DNA from: Pedobacter yonginensis
Lineage (GTDB): Bacteria > Bacteroidota > Bacteroidia > Sphingobacteriales > Sphingobacteriaceae
DNA length: 64,000 bases
Reading direction: 5' to 3'
Assembly: GCF_003173595.1 (NCBI RefSeq)
Contig: NZ_QGNZ01000002.1
Coordinates: 1-64,000 of the forward strand
Positions 35,578 through 44,937 of the stretch are shown here, one piece after another. Position 1 is the stretch's first letter; every line of letters starts with the position of its first letter. The notes beneath the pieces are model-generated. The model saw nothing but the letters and a program-made list of their open reading frames with translations. It was not told the DNA's origin and made no database searches. The position numbers and the translations under genes are program-made.

Positions 35578-36432
35578 ATGGCAGAAAAAACCTTTTTTGA
35601 ACCAAAAAAAAGCCTGAATGTTCATGGCAAACTGATTGATTTGAGTCAGCCAAAAGTTATGGGGATTTTAAACATGACCCCAGATTCCTTTTACAGCAAC
35701 AGCAGAACAAATTCCATTGATCAAGCGCTAAAAAAGACTGAACAATTTTTAAATGAAGGTGCCTCCTTTATAGATATTGGTGGTTACTCCTCCCGACCGG
35801 GCGCTACAGACATTTCTGAAGATGAAGAACTGCAAAGGTTACTACCTATTATTGAAAAGCTTGCGCAGGTTTTCCCCGAACTGATGATTTCTGTAGATAC
35901 TTTTAGAGCTAAAGTTGCTGAAGCAAGTATCCATGCAGGCGCACATTTGATTAATGATATTTCTGCTGGAGATCTTGATGAGGGCATGTTTGAAACGGTT
36001 GCTCGCCTGCGCGTGCCCTACATCATCATGCACATGCAGGGCAATCCGCAAAACATGCAACATCAGCCCTTTTACAAAAACATAGTGCTCGATGTAATTG
36101 ATGATTTAGCTAAAAAGTTGGCCAAATTAAAAGCATTGCACATACACGATGTAATCATCGATCCTGGATTTGGCTTTGGGAAAACGACAGAACACAATTA
36201 CGAGCTTTTGAATCATTTGGAGGATTTTAAAATCTTTAAACTGCCAGTTTTAGTGGGTGTATCACGAAAAGGAATGATTCATAAGGTATTGGGCACATCT
36301 GCAAACGAAGCATTAAACGGAACCACCGTATTGAATACCATCGCCTTGCAAAAAGGAACATCGATTTTGAGGGTGCATGATGTAAAAGAAGCCGTTGAGT
36401 GTATAAAACTGATCGCTTGTTTAAATAACTGA
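35578..36432 (+). CDS. folP: Dihydropteroate synthase
   Basis: A 284-residue TIM-barrel enzyme. KVMGILNMTPDSFY near residue 23, IDIGGYSSRPGA near 64, SVDTFRAKVA near 105 and DPGFGFGKT near 198 are the pterin and pABA sites. It makes dihydropteroate in folate synthesis. The cdaA gene follows 140 nt downstream on the same strand, a pairing common in Bacteroidota. Confidence 0.95.
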   Translation: MAEKTFFEPKKSLNVHGKLIDLSQPKVMGILNMTPDSFYSNSRTNSIDQALKKTEQFLNEGASFIDIGGYSSRPGATDISEDEELQRLLPIIEKLAQVFPELMISVDTFRAKVAEASIHAGAHLINDISAGDLDEGMFETVARLRVPYIIMHMQGNPQNMQHQPFYKNIVLDVIDDLAKKLAKLKALHIHDVIIDPGFGFGKTTEHNYELLNHLEDFKIFKLPVLVGVSRKGMIHKVLGTSANEALNGTTVLNTIALQKGTSILRVHDVKEAVECIKLIACLNN

Positions 36433-36572
36433 TGGTTTAATAAAGAAATCAACTACACATTCACTAAATTGTACGGCTTATCCTACTTTGCCAATCGATT
36501 TAAGGAATAATAAAGCAAATTCTGGGGTTTAAACTGCAAAGCATTAAACAAACATTTCTTATCTTGCCCTTA

Positions 36573-37364
36573 ATGAAAGGTTTTGATTTCGATTTTTTAA
36601 AAATTACAGTTACCGATGTTGTAGATATTGTGCTGGTGGCACTGTTAATCTACTATGTTTACACCTTAATTCGCAATACCCTTGCCGTAAATTTATTGGT
36701 GGGCATGTTCATCATCGCAGTATTTTACTGGGTTGTGAAAATGTTGCACATGGAATTGCTAACGGCAATCATAGAAAAATTTATGAGTGTGGGTATTATC
36801 GCGCTCATTATCATCTTCCAGCAAGAAATACGCAGGTTTTTACTGTTGATTGGAAAAAATGCCTTTCTCCAAAAAAACAAAGCGTGGTGGGGTTATTTGT
36901 TTGGCAGAAAGGAAATAGAAAGAAATAATCTTGCCCGCATAAAGCCGATTATTGATGCTTGTAAAAGCATGAAAAAAACCCGCACTGGGGCTTTAATGGT
37001 TTTCGTGAAGTTTTACGATGAGCAGTTTTTTGCCAATAGTTGCGAGGTAGTGGATGCAAAAATCTCAAAGCGATTACTGGAAAGCATATTTCAAAAAAAT
37101 AGCCCTTTGCATGATGGTGCGGTAGTGATTTCTGAAAACAAAATAAAAAGTGCAAGCTGTATTTTACCTTTAACCGATAACGACAAACTTCCTTCGCAGT
37201 TTGGGTTGAGGCATAGGGCGGGGATTGGTGTTTCTGAAACAACTGATGCCGTAGCAGTAATTATTTCGGAAGAAACTGGAGAAATTTCCTATGCCAAACA
37301 AGGCAGGGTAAGAATGAATGTTTCTTTTGGAGAGTTGGAGAAGCTGCTTAACAAAGACTTTTAA
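36573..37364 (+). CDS. cdaA: Diadenylate cyclase CdaA
   Basis: A 263-residue protein with three N-terminal membrane helices (about 10-85) and a DisA_N catalytic domain. The DGA of SPLHDGAVV near residue 185 and RHR in GLRHRAGIG near 215 bind ATP. It makes c-di-AMP. I place the start at ATG 36573 (MKGFDFDF); the longer reading begins at TTG 36564. No CdaR homologue is adjacent. Confidence 0.93.
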   Translation: MKGFDFDFLKITVTDVVDIVLVALLIYYVYTLIRNTLAVNLLVGMFIIAVFYWVVKMLHMELLTAIIEKFMSVGIIALIIIFQQEIRRFLLLIGKNAFLQKNKAWWGYLFGRKEIERNNLARIKPIIDACKSMKKTRTGALMVFVKFYDEQFFANSCEVVDAKISKRLLESIFQKNSPLHDGAVVISENKIKSASCILPLTDNDKLPSQFGLRHRAGIGVSETTDAVAVIISEETGEISYAKQGRVRMNVSFGELEKLLNKDF

Positions 37365-37388
37365 GCAGGGCTAATCAATAGATTTTGA

Positions 37389-37432
37389 AGATTACATTGA
37401 TCTTAATCCTAAAATCTCAATCAATGTAATCT
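37389..37432. terminator. Inverted repeat, likely bidirectional terminator
   Basis: 13-bp stem AGATTACATTGAT (37389-37401) and ATCAATGTAATCT (37420-37432), loop of 18 nt, between the convergent cdaA and bacilliredoxin genes. The T runs beside it are weak. Confidence 0.55.
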
Positions 37433-37450
37433 ATTTATTGGAATAGTGGC

Positions 37451-37861
37451 TTAGCAATATTGCTCAAATGCACCAATCAGGTTATCAGCAATCATTTGTG
37501 CTGGCCTGCCTTCAATTTGATGACGTTCAATCATATGTACCAACTTACCATCTTTAAATAAGGCCATTGCTGGTGATGATGGAGGGAAAGGCATCATATA
37601 ATTTCTAGCTTGATCTACAGCTTCTTTTTCCATACCTGCAAAAACAGTAACCAATTTATCAGGATGTTTTTCGTGAGCTGCTGCTGCTCTTGCCGCCGGA
37701 CGAGCATTTGCTGCTGCACAACCGCATACTGAGTTTACCACAACTAAAACCGTTCCTTCACCTCTTATAGCTTGATCAACCTCTTGTGCGTTTTTTAATT
37801 CTTCAAAACCTACGTTGGTTAATTCCTTACGCATTGGTTCAACTAAATATTCTGGATACAT
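37451..37861 (-). CDS. Bacilliredoxin (BrxA/BrxB family)
   Basis: A 136-residue protein of the YphP/BrxA family with the typical CGC redox motif in NSVCGCAAANARPA near residue 55. Bacilliredoxins remove bacillithiol from proteins. The length is normal. Together with YpdA at 60335 it suggests a bacillithiol-using cell. It stands alone between two hairpins. Confidence 0.88.
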   Translation of the reverse strand: MYPEYLVEPMRKELTNVGFEELKNAQEVDQAIRGEGTVLVVVNSVCGCAAANARPAARAAAAHEKHPDKLVTVFAGMEKEAVDQARNYMMPFPPSSPAMALFKDGKLVHMIERHQIEGRPAQMIADNLIGAFEQYC

Positions 37862-37905
37862 TATCGTGTTTTTTTATTTACAATTTGAATGGTACAAAAA
37901 TAAGA

Positions 37906-37934
37906 AAATCGAATGGCACAGTGCCATTCGATTT
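37906..37934 (-). terminator. Terminator of the envelope operon
   Basis: A 13-bp stem AAATCGAATGGCA (37906-37918) and TGCCATTCGATTT (37922-37934) with a 3-nt loop. On the minus strand it runs into TTTTCTTATTTTTG, so it terminates the 40709-37956 operon. Confidence 0.85.
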
Positions 37935-37955
37935 ATATTTTAAAGGTAAAATTAA

Positions 37956-38435
37956 TTATTGTAAGCCTTTCTCTCTCAACAACTCTTTCATTGTTTCTGG
38001 ATCTTTTAATGCTGCCCATCCGAAAATAACAATCATGGCAATTAAACAGATGATGTACAGAAGACTTAAAATTGTTCCAATGATACCGCACACCTTACCT
38101 GCTTTAGTATTTTTATAAGATGAGATCGAATATGCGTTTGGATTTAGATTATATTTTTTGATGTCACTACCCGCTAAAACCCAGGCAATAATGCCGAAAA
38201 TCAGTCCTAATCCATAACAGCAACAAGCTGGAATAGACAATATCCCTAATATCAAAGCTATTGTAGCATTTGGTAAGTTGGGTTGGCCAAAACCGCCAAA
38301 TTGTTGGAATGGGGGTGCTGGTTGGAATGGTGGTGGTGTACCAGGATTGTTGTACACAGGTTCATTTGCCAGATCTTCTCTTTTGGAAAGATCTATCGGT
38401 TCATTTTGTTGAGGGGTTTCTTGTTCTTCAGACAT
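37956..38435 (-). CDS. CCC-motif membrane protein (DUF4190-like)
   Basis: A 159-residue protein. A proline- and glutamine-rich cytoplasmic N terminus (1-55) is followed by two hydrophobic hairpins; the first contains SIPACCCYGLGLIFG near residue 65, the triple-cysteine mark of this Bacteroidota family. The function is unknown. It lies 7 nt downstream of the DUF2752 gene and is the last gene of the operon. Confidence 0.8.
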   Translation of the reverse strand: MSEEQETPQQNEPIDLSKREDLANEPVYNNPGTPPPFQPAPPFQQFGGFGQPNLPNATIALILGILSIPACCCYGLGLIFGIIAWVLAGSDIKKYNLNPNAYSISSYKNTKAGKVCGIIGTILSLLYIICLIAMIVIFGWAALKDPETMKELLREKGLQ

Positions 38436-38442
38436 AGTTGAT

Positions 38443-38763
38443 TTAGATCAATTGGTGATTGTATATTTTGTAAATGTAGTTGATTAAGATAATTGATGCA
38501 ATACCAATAAAAGCGATTTTTATTAAAGATGCCCCAAATTTAAAATCTACTTTGAGGTGTATAATGCTAAATAATACAATTAAAATAAGTGGTACCGTTG
38601 CCGGGTAGAGTTTGAAAGAATCTAAAAAATTGCCTCTTAAAAGCGCCAATACAGAACGCTGTAAGCCACAGCCTGGACAATCAATCCCAAAATAAAATTT
38701 GAGTGGGCAACTTAATAAATGATGACCCACCCAATCTAAAAAGTTGTTATGCTGGTGATCCAT
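38443..38763 (-). CDS. DUF2752 membrane protein
   Basis: A 106-residue protein with two hydrophobic helices. The conserved CPGCGLQRSVLALLRGN near residue 30 defines DUF2752; its cysteines could bind metal. The role is unknown. The start overlaps the upstream DUF1232 gene by 17 nt. Confidence 0.85.
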   Translation of the reverse strand: MDHQHNNFLDWVGHHLLSCPLKFYFGIDCPGCGLQRSVLALLRGNFLDSFKLYPATVPLILIVLFSIIHLKVDFKFGASLIKIAFIGIASIILINYIYKIYNHQLI

Positions 38764-39178
38764 CTACATTTCCCATAATCTTTATCTGGCTATCTTTCCA
38801 GGTTTTGTATTTTTCTAAATCTTTAAGTACCTGTTTATAAACCAAATTTAAGATAAAAATATCATCAATAAAACCCAAAACTGGAACAAAATCTGGCACA
38901 ACATCAATCGGAGAAAGAAAATAAATTAGGCCTCCTAAAATGGCGACGATAGATCCCTTTGGAATTTCAGTATAATCTCCATTTACATAATCTTTGGAGA
39001 TGGCGAAAAGCATCACCAACTTAGACCACACCCCTTCTAGCTCACCTTTATTGGTAACGGCTTTGCCCAAAGCGTCTTTAATGGTGTTTGCTGCTTTAGT
39101 TTTGTCGCCGAGGATAACGTTCGCCCTGCTCTGAGATTTTTTAAAAAAATCCAATATCTTTTGCCTATTCAATTTCAT
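38747..39178 (-). CDS. YkvA-like DUF1232 protein
   Basis: A 143-residue protein. The C-terminal half has the DUF1232 signature LIYFLSPIDVVPDFVPVLGFIDDI near residue 90, a short amphipathic or membrane helix. The N terminus is basic and helical. The function is unknown. It sits 17 nt downstream of the YARHG gene and overlaps DUF2752. Confidence 0.85.
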   Translation of the reverse strand: MKLNRQKILDFFKKSQSRANVILGDKTKAANTIKDALGKAVTNKGELEGVWSKLVMLFAISKDYVNGDYTEIPKGSIVAILGGLIYFLSPIDVVPDFVPVLGFIDDIFILNLVYKQVLKDLEKYKTWKDSQIKIMGNVDGSPA

Positions 39179-39195
39179 ATTTATTGTACAGCAAA

Positions 39196-40083
39196 TTACC
39201 GACCAAAAGCGTCGTAATTATCTTCTGCATATTTTACAAAACGATCAATAAGTTTAATGTTTTTGCTTTCTATCGCGGTTAAGTCCTTATCAACATTACT
39301 TGCCACAGGCACATACCATTCTACCGGATCAAAAAATTGTCTGTAGGTATTTTTTTTAAATGCATAACCATGCCTTGCAAATATGGTATTCTTGATTATT
39401 TGTAAATCTAATTTCCTTAAATTTTTTAAATCCTTTTCTTTCAGAATTGTGGTGGATGCATTTAATTTAAAAATCTGCTCGGATGCACTTCGATAATACG
39501 AATTTCCAAGGGTATCAATTGTACCATTTTCGAGCGTATCATATTGCTCAACATTTTTCGAATCATTCCAATCCACATATTCCGATTCGGAAGGCAACAT
39601 CAAATTTGGGTTGTAAACGAATTGTTTTTTCAGCAATTTGTAGTTTTTGGACGGCCAATGTAAATCCGTTTTATAAGCACTCCATGTTCCTTTTAAAGTA
39701 TCATGGTCAAACTCCATCACAAAACGGCCATCATACTGGTGTGAACCGGGCTCATCTAAAACTAGCGTAATTCTATTACCATCGCTCGATAATTTACCCA
39801 ACAACGGGCGACTGTTGCCTGAAACAACGCTTTGAGCGATAACGGTATCTTGGGTAATTTTTTTAATGATGATGTTCAACTTACTTGGTGCATCATCCAT
39901 ATCACCTTCATATTCCGCTGCGTCAGTTTCTAAAAAATCGCCTACCCAAAAGCCATATAATTCCTTATGAATTTCTGTTTGGGCTTTGGATGTTTTGGAA
40001 TGACTTCCAGATGTAGATTTTTTGGTATTCTTACAAGACAATAAAAAAAGGGAGATTAGAACGATTAAAGTTGTTTTCTTCAT
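39196..40083 (-). CDS. YARHG domain lipoprotein
   Basis: A 295-residue lipoprotein. The signal MKKTTLIVLISLFLLSC puts the acylated cysteine at residue 17. A C-terminal YARHG domain (about 215-285) carries NTIFARHGYAFKKNTYRQFF. YARHG domains are extracellular and of unknown function. I place the start at ATG 40083, because the longer reading starts inside the upstream gene and would bury the signal. It overlaps the DUF2306 stop by 1 nt (TAATG). Confidence 0.82.
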   Translation of the reverse strand: MKKTTLIVLISLFLLSCKNTKKSTSGSHSKTSKAQTEIHKELYGFWVGDFLETDAAEYEGDMDDAPSKLNIIIKKITQDTVIAQSVVSGNSRPLLGKLSSDGNRITLVLDEPGSHQYDGRFVMEFDHDTLKGTWSAYKTDLHWPSKNYKLLKKQFVYNPNLMLPSESEYVDWNDSKNVEQYDTLENGTIDTLGNSYYRSASEQIFKLNASTTILKEKDLKNLRKLDLQIIKNTIFARHGYAFKKNTYRQFFDPVEWYVPVASNVDKDLTAIESKNIKLIDRFVKYAEDNYDAFGR

Positions 40084-40709
40084 TAAATGATTTTTGTTTT
40101 GATGAGCCACTCGGCAATTAATAAGTTTGGTATCCAGCCCAACCAAGCAATTATTTGATAAACATCCATTGGTGCTGGATGAAACAAATATACCAAAATT
40201 ACTTTCCACAGGCGTAAGGTGATTGCAGAAGTTGTTAAGGCAAAGCTTCTGTACATGAACTGTTTATGTAGAATTATATTCTTTTTCAGGATTGATAATA
40301 CGGCTTTCAGTGTGAAATAAAACCAGAGAATCCCTAAAATAATGAATGAAGTTTTGGCCATCAATCCACCATTTGCGAACCATCCAATATAAATGCCCGA
40401 TGGTGCGGCGAACAACAACACAACACTAACGTATAAGTAGCCCAAGCTTCGGTGTATTTTGGGAGATTGTTGTAATATCTTGGGATTAAATTGGGTAAAC
40501 CCCGCTAACAAAACAAAAATGGCGCTATACACATGCGTATAGAAAATCGGCAAATAGGCTTTAATGCCCGAAACCTCGGTTTGTTTAATTTGCAAAAAGG
40601 AAGCATCATCATTAAAAGGAATGTACCGCATGGTAATTTGAACCATGAGCACAAAGAAATACGTAAAAAATAACAACCAGATAAGGCTTTTATAGTTTAG
40701 GTTTTTCAT
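40083..40709 (-). CDS. DUF2306 membrane protein
   Basis: A 208-residue protein with six hydrophobic helices. FYTHVYSAIFVLLAG near residue 57, HRSLGYLYV near 87 and HKQFMYRSFALT near 148 are the conserved spots of DUF2306. The histidines lie near helix ends, as in haem-binding membrane proteins, but this is not established. It is the first gene of the five-gene envelope operon. Confidence 0.8.
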   Translation of the reverse strand: MKNLNYKSLIWLLFFTYFFVLMVQITMRYIPFNDDASFLQIKQTEVSGIKAYLPIFYTHVYSAIFVLLAGFTQFNPKILQQSPKIHRSLGYLYVSVVLLFAAPSGIYIGWFANGGLMAKTSFIILGILWFYFTLKAVLSILKKNIILHKQFMYRSFALTTSAITLRLWKVILVYLFHPAPMDVYQIIAWLGWIPNLLIAEWLIKTKII

Positions 40710-40790
40710 GGTCTGGTATAAATCTTTTTGATGGCGCTTAGAAATTGGGGATTTTACCTTGCATTCTTAATGATCAATCAGTTAAGAGAG

Positions 40791-42308
40791 TTAAGAAGCT
40801 TTCATCATTTCGAGAATATCATCAATGTATTTGCGCTCATTAGCTAAGCGAGGTACTTTATGCTGTCCGCCCAATTTATCTTTCGCTTTTAGCCAATTGT
40901 AAAAAGTATTTGAGGGCGCATTATGCACCTTAGGTCTGCACAAGGCCATATCTTTAAAACGTTTGGCATCATAATCAGAATTTACCTCACGCAAGGTTTT
41001 GTCCATCACATCGATAAACTTCTCAAAGTCGTTTGGTTGTTTATCAAACTCGATAATCCACTCGTGCCCACCTGCCTTTTGGCCTTTAAAGTAAATTGGC
41101 CCAGCGGTGTAATCTTTAATTTCGGCGCCTGTTTCGGCACAAGCTTTGGCCAGCGCTTGCTCTGCATTATCGATAATTACTTCTTCCCCAAAAGCATTTA
41201 TAAAATGCTTGGTTCGGCCTGTTATCTTAATTCGGTAAGGAGATAGTGAAGTAAATTGAATGGTATCTCCAATCATGTAGCGCCACAAACCACCATTGGT
41301 AGAAATTACAATCGCATAATTCTTATTCAACTCTACCTCGCCTAGTAAAAGTGCTTTAGGATTTTCATCGGCTATATTTTCCATCGGCACAAATTCATAG
41401 AAAATGCCGTAATCCAACATCAATAGCATTTCTTCTGAATTGTCTTGATCTTGAATTCCGAAGAAGCCTTCGGATGCATTATAAGTTTCCAAATAATACA
41501 TATCATTGGATGGTATGAGTTGCTTAAATTGCTCTCTGTAAGGTGCAAAATTTACCGCACCATGAACGTACAGTTCTAAATTGGGCCAAACTTCTAAAAG
41601 GTTTTTCTTTCCTGTAATTTCCAGAACTTTCTTTGCCAAAACAATCGTCCATGTGGGTACGCCAGAAATACTGGTTACATTTTCGTGGATGGTGGCTTCG
41701 GCCATTCTATCCATTTTAATTTCGTAATTATCCATCAATGCGATTGACATATCTGGAGTACGATAAAACTCGGCCCAAATGGGTAAATTTTTAATCAGCA
41801 CAGCTGATAAATCACCATAAAAACAATCTTCGTTGAGCTGGTTAACCTGATGACTTCCACCCAACACCAAACCCTTACCTGTAAACATCTGGTTATCAGG
41901 CCGATTATTGCAGTAGATAGAGAGCATATCCTTCCCGCCCTTAAAGTGGCATTCTTCTAAAGATTCTTCGGAAACGGGGATAAACTTGCTTCGATCACTC
42001 GTAGTGCCAGATGATTTTGCAAACCACTTAATATCAGACGGCCACAGAATGTTTTGTTCTCCGTTAAGCATTCTCTCAATGTAGGGCTTTAGCGTATCGT
42101 AGTTTTGAATGGGAATACGTTCTTGATATTGTTGAATGGTTAGGATGGATTTATAATCATACAACCTCCCCCATTCGGTATTTTCAGCGCTATCGATTAA
42201 GCTGTGAAACCACTCCTGCTGAACGTCGTGTGGGTATTTCATAAAAAGCTCAATCTGATGAATGCGCTTTTTCATTAACCACGTAAAAATAGAATTTACA
42301 AATGCCAT
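40791..42308 (-). CDS. GH3-family acyl-acid-amido synthetase-like protein
   Basis: A 505-residue member of the GH3 family, whose plant members adenylate hormones such as auxin and join them to amino acids. AKSSGTTSDRSKFIPVS near residue 100 is the nucleotide loop, and YLETYNASEGFFGIQD near 280 and GRTKHFINAFGEEVIID near 365 are further ATP-binding motifs. Bacteroidota homologues are common but their substrate is unknown. It follows lptB by 15 nt. Confidence 0.83.
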   Translation of the reverse strand: MAFVNSIFTWLMKKRIHQIELFMKYPHDVQQEWFHSLIDSAENTEWGRLYDYKSILTIQQYQERIPIQNYDTLKPYIERMLNGEQNILWPSDIKWFAKSSGTTSDRSKFIPVSEESLEECHFKGGKDMLSIYCNNRPDNQMFTGKGLVLGGSHQVNQLNEDCFYGDLSAVLIKNLPIWAEFYRTPDMSIALMDNYEIKMDRMAEATIHENVTSISGVPTWTIVLAKKVLEITGKKNLLEVWPNLELYVHGAVNFAPYREQFKQLIPSNDMYYLETYNASEGFFGIQDQDNSEEMLLMLDYGIFYEFVPMENIADENPKALLLGEVELNKNYAIVISTNGGLWRYMIGDTIQFTSLSPYRIKITGRTKHFINAFGEEVIIDNAEQALAKACAETGAEIKDYTAGPIYFKGQKAGGHEWIIEFDKQPNDFEKFIDVMDKTLREVNSDYDAKRFKDMALCRPKVHNAPSNTFYNWLKAKDKLGGQHKVPRLANERKYIDDILEMMKAS

Positions 42309-42323
42309 ACGCTTAAGGGAGAA

Positions 42324-43058
42324 TTAAAAATTCTTACGTTTTAACACGAAGTTAGCACCTAGATAAACTTTTCTAACCATTTCATTTTCGGCCAAAACTT
42401 CAGGTACCCCTTGTTCTAAAATTTTTCCTTCAAAAAGCAAATAAGCTCTATCGGTAATGGAAAGGGTTTCTTGTACGTTATGGTCGGTAATTAAAATACC
42501 AATATTTTTGTGCTTCAACTTAGCCACAATGCTTTGAATTTCCTCAACCGCGATTGGATCTACGCCAGCAAAGGGTTCATCCAAAAGGATAAAGTTTGGA
42601 TTTGCAGCTAATGCCCGAGCAATTTCTGTCCTACGACGCTCTCCGCCAGAAAGTAAATCGCCGCGATTTTTGCGTACTTTGTGTAAGCTAAACTCGTTAA
42701 TCAGCTCTTCTAACTTATCTCGCTGTTCTTCCTTGGTCATGCTGCTCATTTCCAAGATGGCTAAAATGTTATCTTCAACGGTAAGTTTTCTAAATACAGA
42801 TGCTTCTTGAGCCAAATAACCAATACCTTTCTGTGCCCGGCGATACATCGCATCTTCGGTAATGTCTTCATCCTCTAGGTAAATACGACCTTCATTGGGC
42901 TTAATCAAGCCCACAATCATATAAAATGATGTTGTTTTACCTGCTCCATTTGGACCTAATAGCCCAACAATCTCTCCTTGACTTACGTTAAAGGAAACAT
43001 CATTTACAACAGTACGTTGCTTATATTTTTTAACCAGATTTTCGGCTCTTAAAATCAT
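42324..43058 (-). CDS. lptB: LPS export ATP-binding protein
   Basis: A 244-residue ABC ATPase. Walker [10 protein letters not shown] at residues 35-43, the signature [16 protein letters not shown] near 138 and Walker [13 protein letters not shown] near 160 are intact. The [11 protein letters not shown] loop is typical of LptB. It powers LptFG in moving LPS from the inner membrane. LptF, G, A and C are not here. GH3 follows on the same transcript. Confidence 0.9.
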   Translation of the reverse strand: MILRAENLVKKYKQRTVVNDVSFNVSQGEIVGLLGPNGAGKTTSFYMIVGLIKPNEGRIYLEDEDITEDAMYRRAQKGIGYLAQEASVFRKLTVEDNILAILEMSSMTKEEQRDKLEELINEFSLHKVRKNRGDLLSGGERRRTEIARALAANPNFILLDEPFAGVDPIAVEEIQSIVAKLKHKNIGILITDHNVQETLSITDRAYLLFEGKILEQGVPEVLAENEMVRKVYLGANFVLKRKNF

Positions 43059-43184
43059 TCTATTTACAGGTTTTGATTTACGATTTACGTTAAACGCAAA
43101 TCAAATTTTTATTCATATATCACTCTTAACTGCATCAACGTTCCTCAAGTGAGATATTGAAACGAAGGCAAGCAAGACAATATT

Positions 43185-44885
43185 TTAATTCACTTTTATG
43201 CCTTTGATATTTAATTGCAAGCGCTTTTTATCTCTCCACACATTTTCTTCTATGGTATAACAAACAGAAAACGGAACTTTTGGTTGCAAAAGATTTTCAT
43301 ATTCTGCCAAACCAAAGGCGATGCCCTCAAAAATAGGCGAATTTTGTTGTTTTATGTTAACTTTTAAATGATTTGCCCCAACTACCATAGCATGCTGGGC
43401 CAAGTACACGTTATGGGTAACAAAAACTGGCGCCATGTTCTCTGGTCCGAAAGGCCCCATTTGAGCAAGCACACGATGAAATTTTCCATCAATTTGAGCA
43501 AGTTCAATTTCTGCATCTATCTTAATCATTGGGGTTAAAAGTTCTTCGGTTATGCTTGCAGATACAATTTCTTCAAATTTTGTTGCTAGTGCCTCTACAT
43601 TGTGCTGTTGCATGGTTAACCCCGCAGCAAATTTGTGCCCACCGTACTGATCCAATAAATCGGCGCAGCCACTTAACGCTTCATATAAATCGAAGCCCAC
43701 CACGGATCGGCACGAACCCGCTACTACGCCATTTGATTTGGTAAGCACAATAGTTGGACGATAATATTTTTCAGTTAAACGTGAGGCCACAATACCAATT
43801 ACGCCTTTATGCCAATTTTCATTAAAAACAACGGTTGTTTTTTTATTTATAAGCACTTCACTCTCTCCAATTAAGGCTAATGCTTCTTTGGTAATGTCCT
43901 GATCGTAGGTTTTACGTTCGGTATTTTTCAAGTTTATGGATTCGCTTTGCTCAGCAGAATTTCCATCTACCTGGCAGAGCAACATGGCCACCGCATGTTT
44001 TGCATGATCTATTCGCCCCGCGGCATTAATCCGTGGCCCCAAAGTAAACACCACATCAGTAAGTGTATAAGTTTCTTTTTTACCCGACACTTCCATTAAG
44101 GCTCGCAAGCCTTCACATGGATTATTATTTAATTTTTTTAAACCATGATAAGCCAGAATTCTGTTTTCTCCAACAACGGGCACAATATCTGCAGCAATAC
44201 TCACCATTACTAAATCAAGATATTGCAAAAAGGTATCTTTGGGCAAATGATGCTTTTGAGCATAAGCTTGGGCGAGTTTGAAACCAATGCCACAGCCTGC
44301 CAATTCTTTAAAAGGGTATTCACAGTCGCTGCGTTTAGGATCTAGCACAGCAACAGCGTTTGGCAAGTTATCGCCCGGTAGGTGGTGATCGCAAATGATA
44401 AAATCGATTTCAAATGTATTTGCATAAGCAATTTTATCTATCGATTTTATACCGCAATCTAAAGCAATAACTAATGAAAATTCGTTATCGCGGGCATAAT
44501 CTATACCCGCTGTTGAAATTCCGTAACCTTCTAAGTATCGATCAGGAATATAATATTCTATGTTTTCGGTAAACTGAGCAAAAAAACTGTATGCCAGTGC
44601 TACTGAGGTTGTTCCATCTACATCGTAATCGCCATAAATCAGTATCTTTTCATGAGAAGTTAAGGCTCTTTCAATTCTTTCAATTGCCAAATCCATATCC
44701 TTCATTAAAAAAGGATTATGAAGATGATCTAAATTTGGCCTAAAAAAATCCTTTGCTTGATCATAATTGCAAACATTTCTTTGCACCAATATTTTAGCAA
44801 GTGAACGATCTATATTGAGTTGGTTAGCTATTGTTGTTATGGTATCATCATTGCAATTTGATGCCTGTACCCATCTTTTTTCCAT
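43185..44885 (-). CDS. recJ: Single-strand-specific exonuclease RecJ
   Basis: A 566-residue DHH phosphoesterase. IYGDYDVDGTTS near residue 64 and the DHHLPGD segment near 140 hold the metal ligands; DHHA1 and the OB-fold end follow. It degrades single-stranded DNA from 5' in recombination and mismatch repair. I place the start at ATG 44885 (MEKRWVQAS), since the longer reading begins at GTG inside the divergent promoter region. Confidence 0.93.
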   Translation of the reverse strand: MEKRWVQASNCNDDTITTIANQLNIDRSLAKILVQRNVCNYDQAKDFFRPNLDHLHNPFLMKDMDLAIERIERALTSHEKILIYGDYDVDGTTSVALAYSFFAQFTENIEYYIPDRYLEGYGISTAGIDYARDNEFSLVIALDCGIKSIDKIAYANTFEIDFIICDHHLPGDNLPNAVAVLDPKRSDCEYPFKELAGCGIGFKLAQAYAQKHHLPKDTFLQYLDLVMVSIAADIVPVVGENRILAYHGLKKLNNNPCEGLRALMEVSGKKETYTLTDVVFTLGPRINAAGRIDHAKHAVAMLLCQVDGNSAEQSESINLKNTERKTYDQDITKEALALIGESEVLINKKTTVVFNENWHKGVIGIVASRLTEKYYRPTIVLTKSNGVVAGSCRSVVGFDLYEALSGCADLLDQYGGHKFAAGLTMQQHNVEALATKFEEIVSASITEELLTPMIKIDAEIELAQIDGKFHRVLAQMGPFGPENMAPVFVTHNVYLAQHAMVVGANHLKVNIKQQNSPIFEGIAFGLAEYENLLQPKVPFSVCYTIEENVWRDKKRLQLNIKGIKVN

Positions 44886-44937
44886 TATCTTTGTTTCCGA
44901 ACAGTAAATATACATTTTAATTTTAATCCTCTGCACA

